A stretch of 64,000 nt of DNA from Ferrovibrio sp. (GCA_017991315.1 JAGOQS010000001.1:310001-374000), one strand, 5' to 3'; shown: positions 15,969 to 25,383, counted from the first letter of the stretch. The notes: generated by a model from the letters alone, not told the origin. Made by a program: numbers and translations.

Positions 15969-18428
15969 ATGACGGGGAATTCAAAACCGGAGCGGCTGGT
16001 CATCATCGGCAACGGCATGGCGCCGGGCCGCATGCTGGAGAATCTGTTCGAGAAGGCGCCGGGCCGCTACGCGGTCACCATTTTCAACGCCGAACCGCGC
16101 GTGAATTACGACCGCATCATGCTGTCGCCGGTGCTCTCGGGCGAGAAGACCTACGAGCAGATCGTGATTCATGGCGATGGCTGGTATATCCAGAACGGCG
16201 TCACCCTGCACAAGGGCACGCGCGTTACCAGTATTGATCCGGTGGCCAAGACGATCACCACCGATAACGGCCTGGTCGAATCCTATGACAAGCTGGTGAT
16301 CGCCACCGGTTCGGTGCCGTTCATCATTCCGGTGCCGGGCCACAAGCTGCCCGGCGTGCTGAGCTACCGCGATCTCGACGATGTCGATGCCATGATCCTG
16401 GCTGCCAAGGCGCGCGGCAAGGCCGTGGTGATCGGCGGCGGCCTGCTGGGCCTGGAAGCTGCGGCGGGTCTCGCCGAGCAGGGCATGCAGGTCAGCGTGG
16501 TGCATCTGATGCCGACGCTGATGGAGCGGCAACTCGATCAATCCGCCGGCTACCTGCTGAAGAAAGCCATCGAGGCGCGCGGCATCACCGTGCATACCGG
16601 CGCCAATACCAAGGCCATTCTCGGCGAAAAGAAGGTCGAGGGCGTGGAACTGGAAGACGGCACGGTGTTGCCGGCCGATCTGGTGGTGATGGCGGTGGGC
16701 ATCCGACCGAATGGCACCCTGGCCAAGGAAGCCGGGCTGACGGTCAATCGCGGCATCGTGGTGGACGACCAGATGCGCACGTCGGATCCGCATATCTTTG
16801 CGCTTGGCGAATGCGTCGAGCATCGCGGCGCCACCTATGGCCTGGTCGCGCCGCTCTATGAGATGGCCGGCGTGCTGGCCCGCACGCTGATCGGCGAGGA
16901 AGCCGCCTATACCGGCTCGGTCACCGCCACCAAGCTGAAAGTCACCGGCATCAGCCTCTATTCCGCCGGCGATTTCGCCGAGGCCAAGGACCGCGAGGAA
17001 ATCGTGCTGCGCGATGCCAGCCGTGGCGTCTACAAGCGGCTGGTGCTGAAGGACAGCCGCATCATCGGCGCCGTGCTCTACGGCGATACCGAGGATGGCG
17101 CCTGGTTCTTCCAGTTGCTGCGCGAGGGCAAGGATATTGCCGATCTGCGCGAGACGTTGATCTTCGGCCAGGGCTATGCGGGAGGCAGCCCGCTGGACCC
17201 TATGGCGGCCGTTGCAGTCTTGCCGGATGAGGCAGAGATCTGCGGCTGTAACGGCGTATGCAAGGGCAAGATCGTCGCAGCGATCACGGAAAAGAACCTG
17301 ACCAGCCTGGATCAGGTGCGGGCCCATACCAAGGCATCGGCCTCCTGCGGCTCCTGCACCGGTCTGGTGGAAAAGCTGATCGGCTTCACGCTCGGCGATG
17401 GCTACCAGCCCGCCACCGTGAAGGCGATGTGCGGCTGCACCGATCTGGGCCATGACGATGTGCGCCGCCTGATCGTCGCCAAGGGCCTCAAGTCGATGCC
17501 GGCGGTGATGCAGGAACTGGAATGGAAAACCTCCTGCGGCTGCTCGAAATGCCGTCCTGCGCTGAATTTCTACCTGCTCGCCACCTGGCCCGGCGAATAT
17601 GCCGATGACAGCCAGTCGCGTTTCATCAACGAACGCGCCCATGCCAATATCCAGAAGGATGGCACCTATTCGGTGGTGCCGCGCATGTGGGGCGGCGTCA
17701 CCTCGGCCAAGGAACTCCGCGCCATTGCCGATGTCGCCGAGAAGTACAATATCCCGACGGTGAAGGTGACGGGCGGCCAGCGTATCGACCTGCTCGGCGT
17801 GAAGAAGCAGGACCTGCCTGGTGTGTGGGCCGATCTCAATGCCGCCGGCATGGTTTCCGGCCATGCCTATGCCAAGGGCCTGCGCACGGTGAAAACCTGC
17901 GTCGGCACCGAGTGGTGCCGCTTCGGCACCCAGGATTCCACCGGCCTTGGCATCAAGCTGGAGAAATACACCTGGGGCTCCTGGACCCCGCATAAGGTGA
18001 AGATGGGTGTCTCCGGCTGCCCGCGCAATTGCTCGGAAGCGACGGTTAAGGATATCGGCATCATCTGCGTCGATTCCGGCTACGAGCTGCACATTGCCGG
18101 TGCCGCCGGCCTGGAAGTGAAGCAGACCATCCTGTTCTGCAAGCTGGAGAGCGAGGCGGAGGTGCTGGAATATACCGGCGCCCTGATGCAGCTCTATCGC
18201 GAGCAGGCGCATTATCTCGACCGTATCCATAAATGGGTGCATCGCGTCGGGCTGGAGAGCATCAAGCAGCAGATCATCGAGGATGCGGCGCGGCGGCGCG
18301 AACTGAATGCCCGTTTTGTGTACTCCCAGACCTTCGCGCAGATCGATCCCTGGGCCGAGCGCGTTGCCGGCGCCCAGGCCCATGAATTCAAGCCGATGGC
18401 CGATCTCACCGTGCGCGAGGTGGCGTGA
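15969..18428 (+). CDS. nirB: Assimilatory nitrite reductase [NAD(P)H], large subunit
   Basis: An 819-residue flavo-sirohaem enzyme reducing nitrite to ammonium. The N-terminal FAD/NAD(P)H oxidoreductase (LVIIGNGMAPGRML; VVIGGGLLGLEAA) is followed by two BFD-like Cys clusters (CGCNGVCKGK...CGSCTG near residues 420-465; CGCTD...CGCSKC near 490-535), then the ferredoxin-like and sirohaem domains with TCVGTEWCRFG and SGCPRNCSEA, the [4Fe-4S]-sirohaem cysteines. The start MTGNSKPERL at 15969 is preferred to the in-frame upstream frame that overlaps nrtC. Length is normal. It works with nirD and needs the product of cysG. Confidence 0.95.
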   Translation: MTGNSKPERLVIIGNGMAPGRMLENLFEKAPGRYAVTIFNAEPRVNYDRIMLSPVLSGEKTYEQIVIHGDGWYIQNGVTLHKGTRVTSIDPVAKTITTDNGLVESYDKLVIATGSVPFIIPVPGHKLPGVLSYRDLDDVDAMILAAKARGKAVVIGGGLLGLEAAAGLAEQGMQVSVVHLMPTLMERQLDQSAGYLLKKAIEARGITVHTGANTKAILGEKKVEGVELEDGTVLPADLVVMAVGIRPNGTLAKEAGLTVNRGIVVDDQMRTSDPHIFALGECVEHRGATYGLVAPLYEMAGVLARTLIGEEAAYTGSVTATKLKVTGISLYSAGDFAEAKDREEIVLRDASRGVYKRLVLKDSRIIGAVLYGDTEDGAWFFQLLREGKDIADLRETLIFGQGYAGGSPLDPMAAVAVLPDEAEICGCNGVCKGKIVAAITEKNLTSLDQVRAHTKASASCGSCTGLVEKLIGFTLGDGYQPATVKAMCGCTDLGHDDVRRLIVAKGLKSMPAVMQELEWKTSCGCSKCRPALNFYLLATWPGEYADDSQSRFINERAHANIQKDGTYSVVPRMWGGVTSAKELRAIADVAEKYNIPTVKVTGGQRIDLLGVKKQDLPGVWADLNAAGMVSGHAYAKGLRTVKTCVGTEWCRFGTQDSTGLGIKLEKYTWGSWTPHKVKMGVSGCPRNCSEATVKDIGIICVDSGYELHIAGAAGLEVKQTILFCKLESEAEVLEYTGALMQLYREQAHYLDRIHKWVHRVGLESIKQQIIEDAARRRELNARFVYSQTFAQIDPWAERVAGAQAHEFKPMADLTVREVA

Positions 18429-18772
18429 TGACGATGATGCAGGATGAATGGGTTGAAATCGGCGGCATCGAGGAAATTCCGCGCCGCGGCGCTCGCGTGG
18501 TCAAATCGCCGGTGGGCGATATCGCGGTGTTCCGCGCCATGGATGACAGCATCTTCGCGCTGGAGGACCGCTGCCCGCATAAGGGCGGCCCGCTGAGCCA
18601 GGGCATTGTGCAGGGCCATGCGGTTAACTGCCCGCTGCACAATTGGCTGATCAGCCTGGAAACCGGCAAGGCCCAGGGTGCCGATGAGGGCTGTGCCCGC
18701 ACCGTGCCGGTGAAGCTGCAGGGTGGCCGTATCCTGCTTGGCCTTTCCGCGCTTATCTCCCGCGCCGCCTGA
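18428..18772 (+). CDS. nirD: Nitrite reductase small subunit, Rieske-type
   Basis: 114 residues with a Rieske [2Fe-2S] fold. Cys49 and His51 (CPHKGGPLSQG) and Cys68 and His71 (CPLHNW) are all present. Many small NirD proteins, such as that of E. coli, have lost these ligands, so here the subunit probably carries a real cluster. The start is the ATG at 18428 overlapping the nirB stop by one base (TGATG), indicating coupled translation; a GTG three bases earlier is also possible. Confidence 0.92.
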   Translation: MTMMQDEWVEIGGIEEIPRRGARVVKSPVGDIAVFRAMDDSIFALEDRCPHKGGPLSQGIVQGHAVNCPLHNWLISLETGKAQGADEGCARTVPVKLQGGRILLGLSALISRAA

Positions 18773-18773
18773 G

Positions 18774-21410
18774 ATGACGGAAACCCGCACCACCTGCCCC
18801 TATTGCGGCGTCGGGTGCGGCGTCATCGCCACGCGGGACGACACAAACGGCGCGGTGTCGCTGCGTGGCGACCTGCAGCATCCGGCCAATTTCGGTCGCC
18901 TCTGCTCCAAAGGCTCGGCGCTGGCCGAAACGCTCAGCCTGGATGACCGGCTACTGTATCCGGAACTGCATGGCGAACGCATCGGCTGGGATGCGGCCCT
19001 GGATCATGCTGCCGCGCGCTTCACCCAGGTGATCGATGAACATGGCCCGGAGGCGGTGGCCTTCTATGTTTCGGGCCAGTTGCTCACCGAAGACTATTAC
19101 GTCGCCAACAAGCTGATGAAGGGCTATATCGGCTCAGCCAACATCGACACCAATTCGCGGCTCTGCATGGCGTCCGCCGTGGTTGGCCACAAGCGCGCCT
19201 TTGGCAGCGACACCGTGCCGGTGAATTACGAGGATCTCGAGCTTGCCGATCTGGTGGTGCTGGTCGGCTCCAATCTCGCCTGGTGCCATCCGGTGCTGTT
19301 CCAGCGCCTGGCGGCGGCCAAGGCGGAACGGCCGCAGTTGCGCGTGGTGGTGATCGACCCGCGCCGCACCATGACGGCGCAATTCGCCGACCTGCATTTG
19401 CCGCTGGCGCCGGGTTCGGATGTCGCGCTGTTCAATGGCCTGCTGGCCTATCTGGAAGCCGATAGCCGGGCCGATGCCGGCTTTCTTGGCGATCATACCA
19501 GCGGCGCCGAGGCGGCCCTGAAAGTCGCGCGCGAGGCCGGCATTGATGCGGCGGTCAGCGCCACGGGCTTGAGCCGCGCCACGTTGCTGGATTTCTATGC
19601 GCTGTTCGCGCGCACCGAAAAGGTGGTCACTGGCTTCAGCCAGGGCGTCAACCAGTCCAGCCATGGCGTCGACAAGGTCAATGCGATCCTGAATTGCCAT
19701 CTCTATACCGGCCGCATCGGCAAGCCGGGGCAGGGGCCATTCTCGATCACCGGCCAGCCCAATGCCATGGGCGGGCGCGAGGTCGGCGGTCTCGCCAACC
19801 AGCTTGCCGCGCATATGGATATAGACAACCCGGCGCATCGCGCGCTGGTGCAGGGTTTCTGGCAGTCGCCGGCGATTGCCGCGAAACAGGGCTTGAAGGC
19901 AGTCGATCTGTTCCAGGCGGTGCGCGAGGGCAAGGTGCGGGCGGTATGGATCGCCGGCACCAATCCGGTCGATTCCATGCCGGATGCCGATGCGGTGCGC
20001 GATGCCCTTAAAGCTTGCGATTTCGTCGTGGTCTCCGATGTCACGCGGCACACCGACACGGCGGCGCTGGCGCATCTGCTGCTGCCGGCCGCCGCCTGGG
20101 GCGAAAAGGACGGCACTGTCACCAATTCCGAACGCCGGGTTTCGCGCCAGCGCGGCTTCCTGCCGCTGCCGGGAGAGGCGAAGCCGGACTGGTGGATCTT
20201 CGCCGAGGTGGCACGCCGCATGGGCTGGGGCGCGGCTTTCGCCTATGAGAATACCGCCAGCATCTTCGCCGAACATGCCGCGCTCTCTGGCCATAATAAT
20301 GCCGGCAGCCGCGATTTCGACCTGTCGCATTTAAGCGGCATCACGCCGGAAGCCTATGACGCCCTGGCGCCGCTGCAATGGGGGCCGGCGCGGTTTTTCG
20401 GCGATGGCCGCTTCTACACGCCGGATGGCCGCGCGCGGCTGCTGCCCACGGTCTATGTGCCGCCGGCCAGCCAGCCGGACGACCGCTATCCGCTGATCCT
20501 CAATACTGGCCGGGTGCGCGACCAGTGGCATACCATGACCCGCACCGCCAAGACGGCGCGGCTGATGAGCCACATCGCCGAGCCATTTGTCGAGCTGCAT
20601 CCTGACGACGCGGCGGCGCGCGGCATCGCCCCGGCTTCGCTGGTGCGGCTGGAAAGCGAACGCGGCCATGTCATCGCCCGTGCCCTGGTGACGCCGGAGC
20701 AGCAGCGCGGCTCGGTCTTCGTGCCGCTGCACTGGACCGATCAGTTGGCGTCGCGCGGCCGCGTCGATGCCCTGATCGCGCCGCATCGCGATGCGCTGTC
20801 CGGCCAGCCGGAACTGAAATACACCATCGCCGAAGCCAAGCCTTATGGCGCCGCCTGGTATGGCTTCGCCGTGCTGGCCGAACGGCCTGCGGTGCTGGAG
20901 GCAGAATACTGGGCGCTGGCGCCGGCCAAGGCCGGCTGGCGCGTCGAACTCGCCGATGCCGCCCTGCCGGATGATTGGGATGCCTATGTGCGTCGCCTGT
21001 TTGGTGCCGGCGATGATGTTGAAATGCTGGCCTATCGCGATGTTGCCGGTGGCCGGCATCGTTTCGCGGCCTTCCAGGCTGGAAAGTTGCTTGGTGCGCT
21101 GTTCGTGGCGCCGGAACCGGTGGCGGTATCGCGCGCCTGGGCCGCTGAAAGGCTGGAAGAGGAAGCGCAGGACGCCGCCGCGCGGCTGCGCCTGCTGGCT
21201 GGCCGCGCCGGTGTCGACCGGCCAGAGCGTGGCGCCATCGTCTGCGCCTGTTTTGAAATCGGCGTCAACCAGATCGTCGCGGCTATCGGGCAAGGCTGTG
21301 CCGATGTCGAGGCGGTCGGCGCCGCGCTCAAGGCCGGCACCAATTGCGGTTCCTGCCGCAGCGAAATCCGGAGGCTGATCGATGGCACCCGTATCCAGAA
21401 AGCCGGCTGA
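18774..21410 (+). CDS. nasA: Assimilatory nitrate reductase, molybdopterin catalytic subunit
   Basis: 878 residues. The N-terminal [4Fe-4S] site is Cys8-x2-Cys11-x3-Cys15 and Cys44. The bis-MGD core includes NSRLCMASA, with Cys131 as likely Mo ligand, TGQPNAMGGREVGGLANQ, and a C-terminal dinucleotide-binding domain (LNTGRVRDQWHTMTRT). It ends in a BFD-like [2Fe-2S] domain (VCACFEIG...NCGSCRSEI, last ~55 residues) that receives electrons. No separate NAD(P)H subunit (nasB/nasC type) is in the operon, so the donor must come from elsewhere. It is cytoplasmic. The start at 18774 is immediately before the first cluster motif. Confidence 0.95.
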   Translation: MTETRTTCPYCGVGCGVIATRDDTNGAVSLRGDLQHPANFGRLCSKGSALAETLSLDDRLLYPELHGERIGWDAALDHAAARFTQVIDEHGPEAVAFYVSGQLLTEDYYVANKLMKGYIGSANIDTNSRLCMASAVVGHKRAFGSDTVPVNYEDLELADLVVLVGSNLAWCHPVLFQRLAAAKAERPQLRVVVIDPRRTMTAQFADLHLPLAPGSDVALFNGLLAYLEADSRADAGFLGDHTSGAEAALKVAREAGIDAAVSATGLSRATLLDFYALFARTEKVVTGFSQGVNQSSHGVDKVNAILNCHLYTGRIGKPGQGPFSITGQPNAMGGREVGGLANQLAAHMDIDNPAHRALVQGFWQSPAIAAKQGLKAVDLFQAVREGKVRAVWIAGTNPVDSMPDADAVRDALKACDFVVVSDVTRHTDTAALAHLLLPAAAWGEKDGTVTNSERRVSRQRGFLPLPGEAKPDWWIFAEVARRMGWGAAFAYENTASIFAEHAALSGHNNAGSRDFDLSHLSGITPEAYDALAPLQWGPARFFGDGRFYTPDGRARLLPTVYVPPASQPDDRYPLILNTGRVRDQWHTMTRTAKTARLMSHIAEPFVELHPDDAAARGIAPASLVRLESERGHVIARALVTPEQQRGSVFVPLHWTDQLASRGRVDALIAPHRDALSGQPELKYTIAEAKPYGAAWYGFAVLAERPAVLEAEYWALAPAKAGWRVELADAALPDDWDAYVRRLFGAGDDVEMLAYRDVAGGRHRFAAFQAGKLLGALFVAPEPVAVSRAWAAERLEEEAQDAAARLRLLAGRAGVDRPERGAIVCACFEIGVNQIVAAIGQGCADVEAVGAALKAGTNCGSCRSEIRRLIDGTRIQKAG

Positions 21411-22788
21411 GGCCGAACCGGCGCGTATCGCGCCGCTGGCCCGCCTGCCGCTGTTCTTCGACCTGCGAGACCGCCGTGCCGTGGTGGTGGGGATGAGCGA
21501 GGCGGCGGACTGGAAAGCGGAATTGCTGCAGGCCGCCGGTGCCGACCTGCTGCGACTGGAGAGCTGGCACGCAGCGGATTTCGCCAATGCCGTTCTCGTG
21601 GTCGCGGATATCGATGATCTCGACGAAGCCGCCGCCCTGCAAGCTGCCTGCCGCGCGGCTGGCGCGCTTTGCTGCATCATCGACAAGCCAGCTTTCTGCG
21701 ATGTGCAGTTCGGCGCCATCGTCAACCGTTCGCCGGTGGTGATCGGCATTTCCACCGATGGCGCCGCGCCGGTGCTGGCGCAGGCGATCCGCCGCCGTAT
21801 CGAAACCGCCTTGCCGCTGGCGCTCGGCGCTTGGGCAGCGGCGGCCAAGGCGATCCGAGGCCGGCTGGCGGCGCTGCTGCCCGACAAGGCGGCGCGGCGC
21901 GGCTTCTGGGAACGCTTCGCCGATCACGCCTTCACGCGCCCCGCCGAGGAAGCGCGGGCGGAAAGCCTGCTGGCCTTGGCCGATCCGGCTGGCGGCGTCA
22001 TGGGCGAGGTCGCCCTGGTTGGTGCCGGGCCGGGCGATGCCGAATTGCTCACGCTCAAGGCAATGCGCGCGCTGCAATCCGCCGATGTGATCCTGTTCGA
22101 CGATCTGGTTTCCGACGATGTGCTGGAGCTGGCGCGGCGCGAAGCGAAGCGGATGATGGTGGGAAAGCGCGGCAAGCGGGCCTCCTGCAAGCAGGACGAT
22201 ATCAACGCGCTGATGATCAAGCTGGCCCGCCAGGGCAAACGCGTGGTGCGGCTGAAATCCGGCGACCCGATGATTTTCGGCCGCGCCGGCGAGGAGATCG
22301 AGGCATTGCAGGCTGCCGGCATCAGCGTGCGCGTGGTGCCGGGCATCACCACGGCACTGGCGGCGGCGTCCGAGCTTGGCGTGTCGCTGACCCATCGGCA
22401 GGCGGCGCATTCGGTGCGTTTCGTCACCGGCCATTCGCGCCAGGGCAGCCTGCCTGAAGGCCTCGACTGGCGCGGCCTCGCCGACCCGGAAACCACGCTG
22501 ATCTTCTACATGGGCGGTCGCACCGCACCGGAGATCGCGGCAAAGCTGATCGCCGAAGGTATGCCGACGGACCTGCCGGTGGTGGCGCTCAGCAATGTGT
22601 CGCGCCCCAATGCGCGCCGCTGGTGCGGCCGCCTGGACGATCTGCATCAGGGCTTGGACATGAACGATGGCGCGCCGCTGCTGCTCGGCATTGGCGCGGT
22701 ATTCAAGAGGGCGCGAACCAGCGCGTTACCTGCCGATCCGGCAGCACAGCCAGCAGCTTCGCCAGCGCAGCCACGATCAGCAGCGTAA
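21382..22788 (+). CDS. cysG: Sirohaem synthase CysG-type fusion
   Basis: 468 residues. The N-terminal part (about 20-165) resembles the precorrin-2 dehydrogenase/ferrochelatase (CysG-B) with FCDVQFGAIVNRSPVVIGISTDG. The C-terminal part (about 208-455) is uroporphyrinogen-III methyltransferase: VALVGAGPGDAELLTLKA, LKSGDPMIFGRAGEE, VVPGITTALAAAS. It makes the sirohaem needed by NirB. The NAD loop expected as GGGxVAxRK reads GMSEAADWK (37-45), so the dehydrogenase step may be weakened. It begins 29 bases inside nasA and its last 86 bases overlap the convergent Gate-domain gene. Confidence 0.9.
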   Translation: MAPVSRKPAEAEPARIAPLARLPLFFDLRDRRAVVVGMSEAADWKAELLQAAGADLLRLESWHAADFANAVLVVADIDDLDEAAALQAACRAAGALCCIIDKPAFCDVQFGAIVNRSPVVIGISTDGAAPVLAQAIRRRIETALPLALGAWAAAAKAIRGRLAALLPDKAARRGFWERFADHAFTRPAEEARAESLLALADPAGGVMGEVALVGAGPGDAELLTLKAMRALQSADVILFDDLVSDDVLELARREAKRMMVGKRGKRASCKQDDINALMIKLARQGKRVVRLKSGDPMIFGRAGEEIEALQAAGISVRVVPGITTALAAASELGVSLTHRQAAHSVRFVTGHSRQGSLPEGLDWRGLADPETTLIFYMGGRTAPEIAAKLIAEGMPTDLPVVALSNVSRPNARRWCGRLDDLHQGLDMNDGAPLLLGIGAVFKRARTSALPADPAAQPAASPAQPRSAA

Positions 22789-23659
22789 GCAGCAGGCGGC
22801 CGACCAGGATCACCATCAGGTCGCCGCCCATCGCCAGCATCAGCAACGTGTCCTCGATCAGGCCATGGCTCAGCGACAGCCAGGCCAATGCCAGGAAGCG
22901 CGGGCGCGGCGGAATATTCTGCTCGCGCGCCTGTTCGATGATCAGGCCGCCGCCATAGGTTAGGCCCAGCAGCACGCCGACGGTGGTGACCGGCGCCACC
23001 TGGGCATCGAGGCCGGAGACGCGCAGCAGCGGCTCCAGCATGCGGGTGATGCGTTGGGTAATACCGCTACGGTCGAGCAGGTCGAGCAGCAGCAGCAACA
23101 GCAGGATGATGGCGAAGATCAGCGCGAAGCTCTGCAATGTGCCCCAGGTCCAGGCGAGCCAGCCGGCCTCTCCATCGCCGCCGCTGCTGGCGATGCGCGA
23201 GAGATCGGCGGGCTCGGCGAGCCAGCCGGTGGCGTTTGAGACCGCGACAATCGCCCAGCCATAGGCGAGGCCCGTGCCGATCCGCAGCAACGTCGTGAGC
23301 CAGAAGCTGGCACCAGCGCGGCGCACGATGGCCTGCTCGACGGGCAGCGAATGGGCGAACAGCATCATGGCGGCGAGGGCGGAGAGCTGCGCCACGCTTA
23401 CCTGCATATGACCGGCAAGGCCGACCAGGGCACCGACACCGCCATACATGCCGACCAGCGCGGTTGTCACCCAGACGATGCCGGCTTCCACCGGCAGGCC
23501 GACCGCGCGGGTGATCGGGTCCAGGCTCTGCGCCGCGCGCTCGATCAGGCCCAGTTCCTCGGCGACTTTGACGGCCAGCATCACCGGCAGCATCACCTTC
23601 ACCAGATCGAGGAACAGCCGGCGGCTGCGCCGCAGCATGGTCAGCGTGTAATCAAGCAT
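22703..23659 (-). CDS. Gate-domain (nucleoside-recognition/spore-maturation-like) membrane protein
   Basis: 318 residues with about eight to nine membrane helices and two related halves. The first includes PVMLAVKVAEELGLIERAAQSLDPITRAVGLP; the second includes RITRMLEPLLRVSGLD and TTVGVLLGLTYGGGLIIEQA. This paired pattern belongs to the Gate domain of nucleoside transporters and SpmA/SpmB-like proteins. The substrate is unknown. It starts six bases after the histidine kinase stop, so the two probably form one operon. Its 3' end overlaps cysG by 86 bases in convergent orientation, which may cause transcript interference. Confidence 0.78.
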   Translation of the reverse strand: MLDYTLTMLRRSRRLFLDLVKVMLPVMLAVKVAEELGLIERAAQSLDPITRAVGLPVEAGIVWVTTALVGMYGGVGALVGLAGHMQVSVAQLSALAAMMLFAHSLPVEQAIVRRAGASFWLTTLLRIGTGLAYGWAIVAVSNATGWLAEPADLSRIASSGGDGEAGWLAWTWGTLQSFALIFAIILLLLLLLDLLDRSGITQRITRMLEPLLRVSGLDAQVAPVTTVGVLLGLTYGGGLIIEQAREQNIPPRPRFLALAWLSLSHGLIEDTLLMLAMGGDLMVILVGRLLLTLLIVAALAKLLAVLPDRQVTRWFAPS

Positions 23660-23664
23660 GGCCG

Positions 23665-25362
23665 TCAGCGCACCGTAGCCATGGGGAAAACCAGTGTGGC
23701 GGTGGTGCCCTCGCCCTTGCGGCTTTCGATTTCGAGCCGCCCGCCATGCAGTTCGATCAGCGATTTCACCAGCGGCAGGCCAAGCCCGGTGCCGGCCTGG
23801 CCACGGCTGAGCGGGCCGCTGCGAGCACCGTCATATACTTGGCCGAAAGGTTCGAGCGCGATCTTGATATCGCCCGGCGCCATGCCGATGCCGCTATCGG
23901 CAACACTGATGCGGATCTGTCCCGGCTGCGCCTGGGCGGCGAGATGGATGCGGCCGCCGGAGGGGGTGAATTTCACCGCGTTGCTCAGCAGGTTGAGCAG
24001 CATCTGGCGCAGCATGCGCTCATCCGCCAGCAGCAGCGGCAGGGTCTGCGGCACTTCCGAACTCAAGGTAACGCCGGCCTTGGCTGCATCAGGACGGATC
24101 AGATCAAGGCAATCGGCCACGGCATTGTCGATTTCGAGCGGCGAGGGATGCGGCTCCATCTTGCCGGCTTCGATCTTGGCGAGGTCGAGCACATCGTTGA
24201 TGAGTTGCAGCAGATGCCGGCCGGATTTGTGGATATCCTCGACATAGGATTGCTGCTTCTCGTTCAGCTCGCCGAAATAGCGCGCCGCCAGCATTTCGGA
24301 AAAGCCGATGATGGCATTCAGCGGCGTGCGGAATTCGTGGCTCATATTGGCCAGGAAGGTACTCTTGGCGCGGTTCGCCACTTCCGCCATTTCCTTGGCG
24401 CGACGCAGTTCGCGCTCGGCGCGGCGGCGCTCGTCCACTTCGCGGGTCAAGGCTTCGGTGCGCTCGCCCACGCGGCGCTCCAGGCTTTCCGCCACATCGC
24501 GCAACTGGTCCTGGGCGCGGCGCAGTTCGGTGATATCGGAATAGGTGGTGACGAAGCCGATGCCCGGTACCGGCGTGCCGATTACCTCGACGACGCGGCC
24601 ATCGGGCCGCACGCGCTGCAGCCGATGCGCCTCGAAACGCTGTGCCAGTTGCATCCGCTGCGCCACAAGTTCATCGATATCGCCGGGGCCGTATTCGCCG
24701 CGCTCGGCATTGAAGCGGTATTGCGCCGCGATCGGCGTGCCGGGGCGCATCAGATCTTCCGGCAGATCGAGAATGTCCATCATCCGCTTGTTGCACAGCA
24801 CCAGATCCAGGTTCTGGTCGAACAGGGAGATACCGTGGCTCATATTGCTGACGATGACGTCCAGCATGCGGTTCTTGCGCAGCAATTCGGCCTCGCGCAA
24901 CGCCAGATCCTGGGTGCGGCGGACGACCGTGTTTTCCAGTTCGTCGCGGGCCTGGCGCAGCGCATCCTCGGCGCGGCGGCGCTCGGTAATGTCGGTATAG
25001 GTGGTAACCCAGCCGCCGCCGGGCAGCGGCGTGCCGCGGATATCCAGCACGGTGCCGTTGGTGCGCGCGCGTTCCAGCCGGTGCGGCAGGAAACGCAACG
25101 CCAGTGCGACACGCTCCTGAACCATCTGTTCCACATCGCCGGGGCCATATTCGCCGCGTTCGGCATTGAAGCGGTAGATCGCATCTACGGGTGTACCGGG
25201 GCGGCAGAGTTCATCCGGGAAGTCGTAGAGTTCGGCATAGCGTCGGTTGCAGGCGACCAGCCGCAGGTCGCGGTCGAAAACGCTAATCCCCTGGTTCAGG
25301 TAATCCAGGCCCTGCAACAATAGGTCGGCGTGCCCCACCGGCATCCTCCCGAGACGATTCAC
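23665..25362 (-). CDS. Hybrid-free sensor histidine kinase with two tandem PAS domains
   Basis: 565 residues with no membrane segment. Two closely similar PAS domains (about 15-130 and 165-280) both contain the block YRFNAERGEYGPGD, evidence of internal duplication. A coiled coil (280-330) leads to HisKA with FLANMSHEFRTPLNAIIGFSEM, phospho-acceptor His342. The HATPase has an N-box (LSNAVKFTPSGG), DSGIGM and GTGLGLPLV. No receiver domain or response regulator gene is adjacent. The start is GTG at 25362 or ATG at 25344, unresolved. The Gate-domain membrane protein directly downstream may be its partner or target; the signal is unknown. Confidence 0.88.
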   Translation of the reverse strand: MNRLGRMPVGHADLLLQGLDYLNQGISVFDRDLRLVACNRRYAELYDFPDELCRPGTPVDAIYRFNAERGEYGPGDVEQMVQERVALALRFLPHRLERARTNGTVLDIRGTPLPGGGWVTTYTDITERRRAEDALRQARDELENTVVRRTQDLALREAELLRKNRMLDVIVSNMSHGISLFDQNLDLVLCNKRMMDILDLPEDLMRPGTPIAAQYRFNAERGEYGPGDIDELVAQRMQLAQRFEAHRLQRVRPDGRVVEVIGTPVPGIGFVTTYSDITELRRAQDQLRDVAESLERRVGERTEALTREVDERRRAERELRRAKEMAEVANRAKSTFLANMSHEFRTPLNAIIGFSEMLAARYFGELNEKQQSYVEDIHKSGRHLLQLINDVLDLAKIEAGKMEPHPSPLEIDNAVADCLDLIRPDAAKAGVTLSSEVPQTLPLLLADERMLRQMLLNLLSNAVKFTPSGGRIHLAAQAQPGQIRISVADSGIGMAPGDIKIALEPFGQVYDGARSGPLSRGQAGTGLGLPLVKSLIELHGGRLEIESRKGEGTTATLVFPMATVR

Positions 25363-25383
25363 CAGAGTCTATGCCAGCGCCGT

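Noticed and set aside
15981-18383. 800-codon minus-strand open frame opposite nirB
   Set aside because: The antisense shadow of a real, motif-complete gene; no domains seen.
21382-21410. Frameshift joining nasA and cysG
   Set aside because: nasA ends with a complete BFD-like domain and cysG starts with its own ATG; a 29-base overlap of two intact genes explains the arrangement.
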